Under the pieces are notes generated by a model, which saw only the letters and a program-made list of their open reading frames with translations, was not told the DNA's origin and did no database searches. This document shows, piece after piece, positions 1 through 6,100 of a stretch of DNA of 8,033 bases (within the stretch, counting starts at the first letter, position 1; each line of letters begins with the position of its first letter). A program made the position numbers and the translations under genes. Origin of the DNA: Chitinophagaceae bacterium (GTDB lineage: Bacteria; Bacteroidota; Bacteroidia; Chitinophagales; Chitinophagaceae); contig CANCKV010000124.1 in NCBI GenBank assembly GCA_947378615.1, forward strand, positions 1 to 8,033, given 5' to 3'.

Positions 1-104
1 TTATTTGTTTTGTTTTGAGCTTTTATAACAAAACTTATCAAGTAAGACCCATCTGGATTCATGGAAATACCCGTTAATTGCTTGGTTATATCTAATAGAT
101 TGTA
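1..104 (-). other. DUF11-like module C (C-terminal end cut by window edge)
   Basis: The last 34 residues read LLDITKQLTGISMNPDGSYLI and SFVIKAQNKTN. The strand SYLISFVIKAQNKTN corresponds to the FKTKILMKIKNNG strand of module A and the YNFHYTSVLKNYSN strand of module B, so a third DUF11-like module begins here and continues beyond position 1. Confidence 0.55.
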
Positions 105-3100
105 AGGATCTAAAACCGTCAATGTATCCATTTTGCAATTAGCACTTAATAGTTTAGAAGCGGAATCTAAGGCTTTCACACACCAAACATATTTTCCTGG
201 AATTGTTGGAATACTTGGTGCTATAGTGGTGCAATTATTTCCATTTACATCACACCATGTGGGAGCACTACCTGGTGTGATAGAAGTAATTAAATAGGAT
301 ATGTTTTTAGGATTGTTTAATAAACCGATCATTAAAGTATCATTTTTTACTTTGACAACAGGCAACATTGTAACCGTATCCATCACACATGGACTACTTG
401 TTAAACCAGTTAAAGTATCCAATGATTTTACACAATAAATATATACCCCAGGTTTCCCAGGTAAGGCTGGTGTACCGCTGTAGCAATTAATTCCATTGGC
501 ATCACACCATACTGGTATTGCATTTGGAGGAACCGTTTTAATTAGTCCGCCAATATTTTTGGGATTCAAGGAATCGCCTACATTGTAGATTATATTGCTT
601 ACAAGAGTGGGTATGGCAGGTGGATTGTAGCCTACTTGAACAATAGTGGGTAATTGTTCATTTGGTAAACTATCTTTATTTGGATCTGGATTTAATCCAT
701 TGGTAGATGAATCTGAAACAGAAATATCTCCTGTAGTCGTAATTCCAGTAGTTAATAAATAACTAGGCCAAGCGTATTGTGCTTTATTAGTTTTTACAAA
801 AACATCATATTTAATGAGTATTGAATCACCCACTTTCAATGTACCAATTCCATTGATAATAGCTGTATCATTCACTCCATCATAATTTGGATTTAAAGTC
901 ACAGTTCCAGTTACCAGAGGTGGACTTATAAGAGAAGCTATATCTGGCGAAGGAAAAGCTTTACGTAAATTATAATAAGCAAATACAGAATCTAAATTAC
1001 TATTACTATAGTTTTTAAGGACTGAAGTGTAATGAAAATTATATCCTCCCACTAAAGTATCTGCCTTAGATCCTTGCAATGAAGCCCCAATTTCTGCCAC
1101 TAAGAATAAAGGCACATAGGTAGGCAAAGGTTTGCCTAAATTGGTTAAATCAGGATGTGATAAAATATTTGAATTGTCATGAGAAAGAGAAGTAGCCGTA
1201 TCCATACTTCTCTTGCCATCGTTTTGAACCAATAAGCCATTACCTACCCCAGTAAACTGCAATACCAATGGGTCTAAAGTTTTACCTGGTACTAAAGTAA
1301 AATAAAATACAACATCCCCTTCTTCATTTATATTTAAACCCACTCCATAATCCAACAAATCAATACCAGACAAAGTAGCTTGACTACGATAAGTATAACT
1401 AAACCCATCTATCGTTTTAGTTATATAACTTGGTTTAACCGAAGTACCTAAGCCAGTATAATTTGGATTTAATTTTATTTTACCGTAAGTCACTTTAAAA
1501 CTGTCCAATGTATACCTCATATCCGCAGGAAAGACTTTAGATAAATCAGCATTTACTTGTACATCTTTTAAATCCAATTCCCCATTATTCTTAATTTTCA
1601 TTAAGATTTTTGTTTTAAACGAGTTGTTGGGAAGTTTATTAGGAAGTTCAGCCTTAAGCGTTAATAAAATTTGAGGTTTTAAAATATTTAGATTGGCCGT
1701 GTCTTTTGTAATGTTGAAATCTCTAATCACATTATTTGAATCCGTAATACTTAATAATGTATACCTAGTATCATCTTTTTTAGGTGCCACTAAAATATCG
1801 GCATTCTCTCTAACATTGTATAAAGTATCTTTTTTATTAGTTAAACTATTTAATACTACCAATTTAAACGGCCCTCCCCCTGCAGAAAAATTAAATACCA
1901 GGTGAACTGAATCTGCTTGTAATAAAGTGGGATATTTTAAATTGATGATTCCTTGTGGCAAATAAGTGATATTAAAGACCATGGTAGCAGAATCACAAAA
2001 TGTTATTTGTTCACTCGTACAAACTTGATATGTATATTTATAAATTCCTGGCTGCTTGGCTATAAAACTATAAGTGCCGTTGCTATTTAATGTAAAGGTA
2101 GCTCCAGTTAAATTATTGGCATTAGGATTTGGGGTGCCATAAGTTGCATTTGAAATTTTGTCGTTTGAACTTACATTCCCATTCAATACTTTTTCAATAG
2201 TTTGAGTAGCTGTATCGTTGACTAATTTAAAATAAGGATTTACTAAAATGTGTAAAGTAGCCAATGCACAATTGGCAGGGCTTGCATTATCACAGGCTTG
2301 ATAAGTAATTGAAACTGGTCCAATAAATCCAGTAGTTGGCGTAAATGTATAACTGCCATCAGCATTCATTGTAAAAGTGCCCTGAGCAGCAGTTGGCCCA
2401 GTAACCAATGAAGCTGTTAAACTAGCTCCGGCAGTATTTTTATCATTAGTTAAAACATTTCCTGCAACAAAATTTGCACCCATTGCGCTCGGTGTAACCG
2501 TTGCAAAATCATCTGAAGCGGAAGTGACTGCTGCTGCGCCAGTTGCATTAACAGTAAAGTATACTAATGCCACTTGACAATTTACAGGAGATGCACTGTC
2601 ACAAATTTTATAGGTCAAACTATCTGTGCCTTCAAAACCAGCTGCAGGTGTATATTTGATTGTTCCATCACTATTTATAATAGCGGTACCATTGATTGGA
2701 GCTATAGTAATTTTCAAAGAATCGGCATTTATACCAATTCCATAATTTCCGGACTTGTCATTGGCTAATACATTTACATTTACTGGAACACCAGCATTGG
2801 TAGCAGCAATATCATTATTGACAGTAGGCTTATTGGTATTAGAAAAAGGATCTACAACAGTAATTTCTAAGGTAGAAATTGGACAACCGGTTGTTTGTCC
2901 TGCAGGGCAAACAGGAACATAATAAATGTATTTTCCAGGAACAGTTGCCGTAAAAGTATAGGTCCCATTTGGACTTACGGTAATTACACCTCCAGCTGGA
3001 TTATTCGAATTAGGTGATGCAGTTCCATAGGTTGTTCCTGATTGCAACTTATCATTTGTTGCTAAATTACCATTCACTGGTACTTGAATATCGGTTACAT

Positions 3101-6100
3101 TAATATCTGGAATTAAGATAGATGGAGGAGGCGTTGTTGTTGTACTTCTATTATCTATCACTGTAATAGTTAAAGTCTCAACTGGACAACCTGATGTTTG
3201 ACCTGGTGCGCAAACAGGAACATTGAAAACATATACACCAGGCTCTAATGCACTAAAAGTATAAGTGCCATCCGCATTTACAACTGGTAATGTACTTGAT
3301 GGATTGTTACTAGCTCCAGTTGGTGTTCCATAACTTGTACCTGCAGGCACATTATCGTTAGAATTTATATTCCCAGCTAAAGTTTCATTGTAATTTACGG
3401 AACCCGCATCGCCAACAAGGTTATTTACTGGAACTGTAATCACTAAAGTTTCTGTTGGACAATTAGTGGTTTGACCCGGCGCACACACAGATATGATATA
3501 AGTATATATACCTGGATCAGTTGCTGTAAATGAATAAGTTCCATCTGTGTTTACGGTTATAGTTGCTCCTGTTTGTTGTACAGGTTGCGCATAAGTAGAA
3601 CCAGGTTGAATGACATCATTTGTTGAAATGTTTCCGAACTTAGCAAAATTAATATAAGAAGTAGCAGCATCCGGATTAAGTACTTGTGCTGGTTCTACTA
3701 AAATATGAATCGTAGCAGTAGCACATGCAGCTGGCGTAGCATCAGTGCAAACTGTATAAGTTACATCAACTGGTCCACTAAAACCAGCTGTAGGTGTAAA
3801 GGTATAGGAGCCATCTGTATTCATGGTAAATACACCTTGTGCATTGGTTGGTCCTGCGACCACAGTAGCTGTTAAACTTGCCCCTTCAGTATTTTTATCA
3901 TTCGTTAAAACATTACCCGACACTGCATTTGTTCCCCCAGTAGATGCAAGCACCGTTGCATAATCATCAACAGCAGTTGTGGTTGAAGGAGCTAAAGTAG
4001 GCACCACAGTTAAATAGACTACTGCTGTTTGACATAAAGGTGTAGGTGAACTATTATCACATACATTATATATGATACTATCTGTTCCAACATAACCAGC
4101 AGCTGCTGTATAAGTAATTGTTCCATCACTATTCACTACCACTACCCCATGTTTTGGTGCGGTTGAAATTGAAACACTAGAAGTATTTAAAGTGCCGCCT
4201 GAATTTCCTGCAGCGTCGTTGGCTAAAACATTTATTGTGGTGGCCGTACCAGACTTCGTCGTAGCCATGTCATTATTCACCACTGGCTTATCAGTTACGA
4301 CTAAAGGATCAAGTACTGTTATTTCCAAAGGAGAAACAGGACAACCTGTTGTTTGACCAGCTGCACAAACCGGAATATAATAAGTATATTTTCCAGGAGT
4401 AGTAGCCGTAAATGTATAAGAGCCATCTGCATTTATAGTAATACTAGCACCAGTTGGATTAGCCACATTCGTTCCAGGTTGTCCATAACTTGTTCCAGCA
4501 GGGATGAGATCATTGGTAGATATTTTACCAGAAACAGGCACATTAATATCTGTTACATTAACATCAGGACTCAATAAAGAAGTAATAATATTTTGGGTTT
4601 GCGCAAGTCCAACGCAGCTTGCACTATTTGCAGCTACACTAATTGAACCAGCACTTGCATCTACTTTAATGGTAATTGTATTAGAAGTTGAAACCCCTGT
4701 CCAATAACCCGGAATAGCCCAACTATACGAAGTTGCATCAGTAACAGGAGCAACTGAATACGTATTTAAACTAAATGGGTTTATATTGGCAGGTCCAGTA
4801 ATGACTGGTTGAGCAGGCACTACTAATGCAGCAGCAATAGTAGCCACCGTTGCATTACTTGTACAACCTGTACTTGACTTTACGGTAACATTATAAGTTA
4901 GGCCAGGCGTGACACCTGTAAATAGTCCAGTTGTATTGGTATAATTGATTCCATCAATACTATAGGTATAGCCCGCACCAAGTGGAGAAGTTACTGAAAT
5001 AGTTCCTGTAGCTACAGAACAAGTTGGATTGGTTACTACAACTAAAGGTGCAGAAGGTACTGAAAGAATAGAAATAGATATTGGTGAAGCAATTGCTTGG
5101 CAACCATTTGCATCTGTCACTTTTATTTTATAGGTACCTGCAAGTGTAGTAGTGTAAGTTGTGTTAGTTTCTTTTGAAATAAGGCTACTTCCATTAAACC
5201 ATTGATAAGTATAAGAAGCAGTTCCCGAATTTGCAATAGCTGTCAGAGCTATTGATGATCCAGCACAAGCAGCATATCCATTAGCTGGAGAAATAATTGT
5301 AATCGTAGGTGCGACAAATTGTGTGACATTAATAGGACAAGAAGTAGAAATAATGCCACCATCAGTAACTTGTAATTGATATTTACCTGCTGCAGAAGCT
5401 GTATAAGTTAAAGCATTAGCCCCAGTACCCAATGCGTTAACAAAACTTAATCCATCATCGGTAGAAACTTTCCACTGATAAACAGGATTAGCAAAACCAG
5501 TGCTAACTCCGGAAATAAGTGAAGATCCACCAGCGCAGAAAGTAGTGTTAGCTGCATTCACAGATGGCGCAGCAATTAATTTTGAAATAGCAGAAGTAGT
5601 TGAACATCCATTATTTGTGATAACAACACTATACTCTCCTGCTGCGTTGGCATTATAAGTGCTATTATTTCCATTCACATTAATACTATTGCCATTTAAA
5701 TACCATTGATAGGTATTACCAGTTGACGTAATTGTATTACTTGCTGTAAGTGTTATAATAGTTGTGGCACAATTATTAAATGCTAAGGTAGCACCATTAG
5801 AAATTAAAGGGATAGGTAGAGATTTAAATGTAATAAGTTCATCAGCACTTGGAATACTAGAACAGCCACTTGCATTGGATACTATTACAGAATAATTTCC
5901 AGATGCATTGGGCGAATAAGTCTGATTAATGGCTCCTGCAATTAATACACCATCCTTATACCATTGATTACCAGTTAAAGCACTACTTGTTAAAGTAACA
6001 GTGTTGCCTTCACAAATACTTGAGCTTGCAGATGAAGAACTAATACTTGGCTGAGCAGGAACAGGTAGCGCTGCATTAACCACAACTCCAGTTCCAGCAC

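Larger units (their letters stand above)
2235..4580 (-). repeat. Duplicated alpha-beta-gamma block
   Basis: The block at 3690-4580 (alpha 1, beta 1, gamma 1; 891 bases) is repeated at 2235-3113 (alpha 4, beta 2, gamma 2; 879 bases), with corresponding alpha ends 1,458 bases apart. Between them sit alpha 2 and alpha 3. Hand alignment gives roughly 60-70% identity for alpha and gamma and about half for beta. Confidence 0.8.

Noticed and set aside
1..3. TTA at the left edge, reading TAA on the minus strand, as the stop of the giant gene
   Set aside because: It is out of frame: the open frame uses codons beginning at position 3, and the split codon at the edge starts with AA. The frame that uses this TAA is closed again at 139-141.
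105..632. The D-x-N-G loop in the delta modules as an EF-hand or dockerin calcium site
   Set aside because: Only a short D-x-N-G is present, without the remaining acidic positions or paired helices; calcium binding cannot be supported from sequence.
1693..1905. Plus-strand open frame of 70 codons
   Set aside because: It lies antisense within the well-supported minus-strand Ig-like module, lacks a recognisable domain, and is expected by chance in AT-rich coding DNA.
2574..2768. Plus-strand open frame of 64 codons
   Set aside because: It is antisense to the conserved beta 2 module, and its Cys/Thr/Ile-rich translation is what the complement of that repeat gives.
2235..4580. Repeated DNA as a CRISPR array or mobile element
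   Set aside because: The repeat units are 270-310 bases, in frame and encode conserved modules; there are no short identical repeats with unique spacers and no transposase or inverted ends.
4353..4707. Two overlapping plus-strand open frames (4353-4577 and 4504-4707)
   Set aside because: Both are antisense to alpha 1 and PKD-like module 14; overlap in different frames and lack of domain features mark them as shadows.
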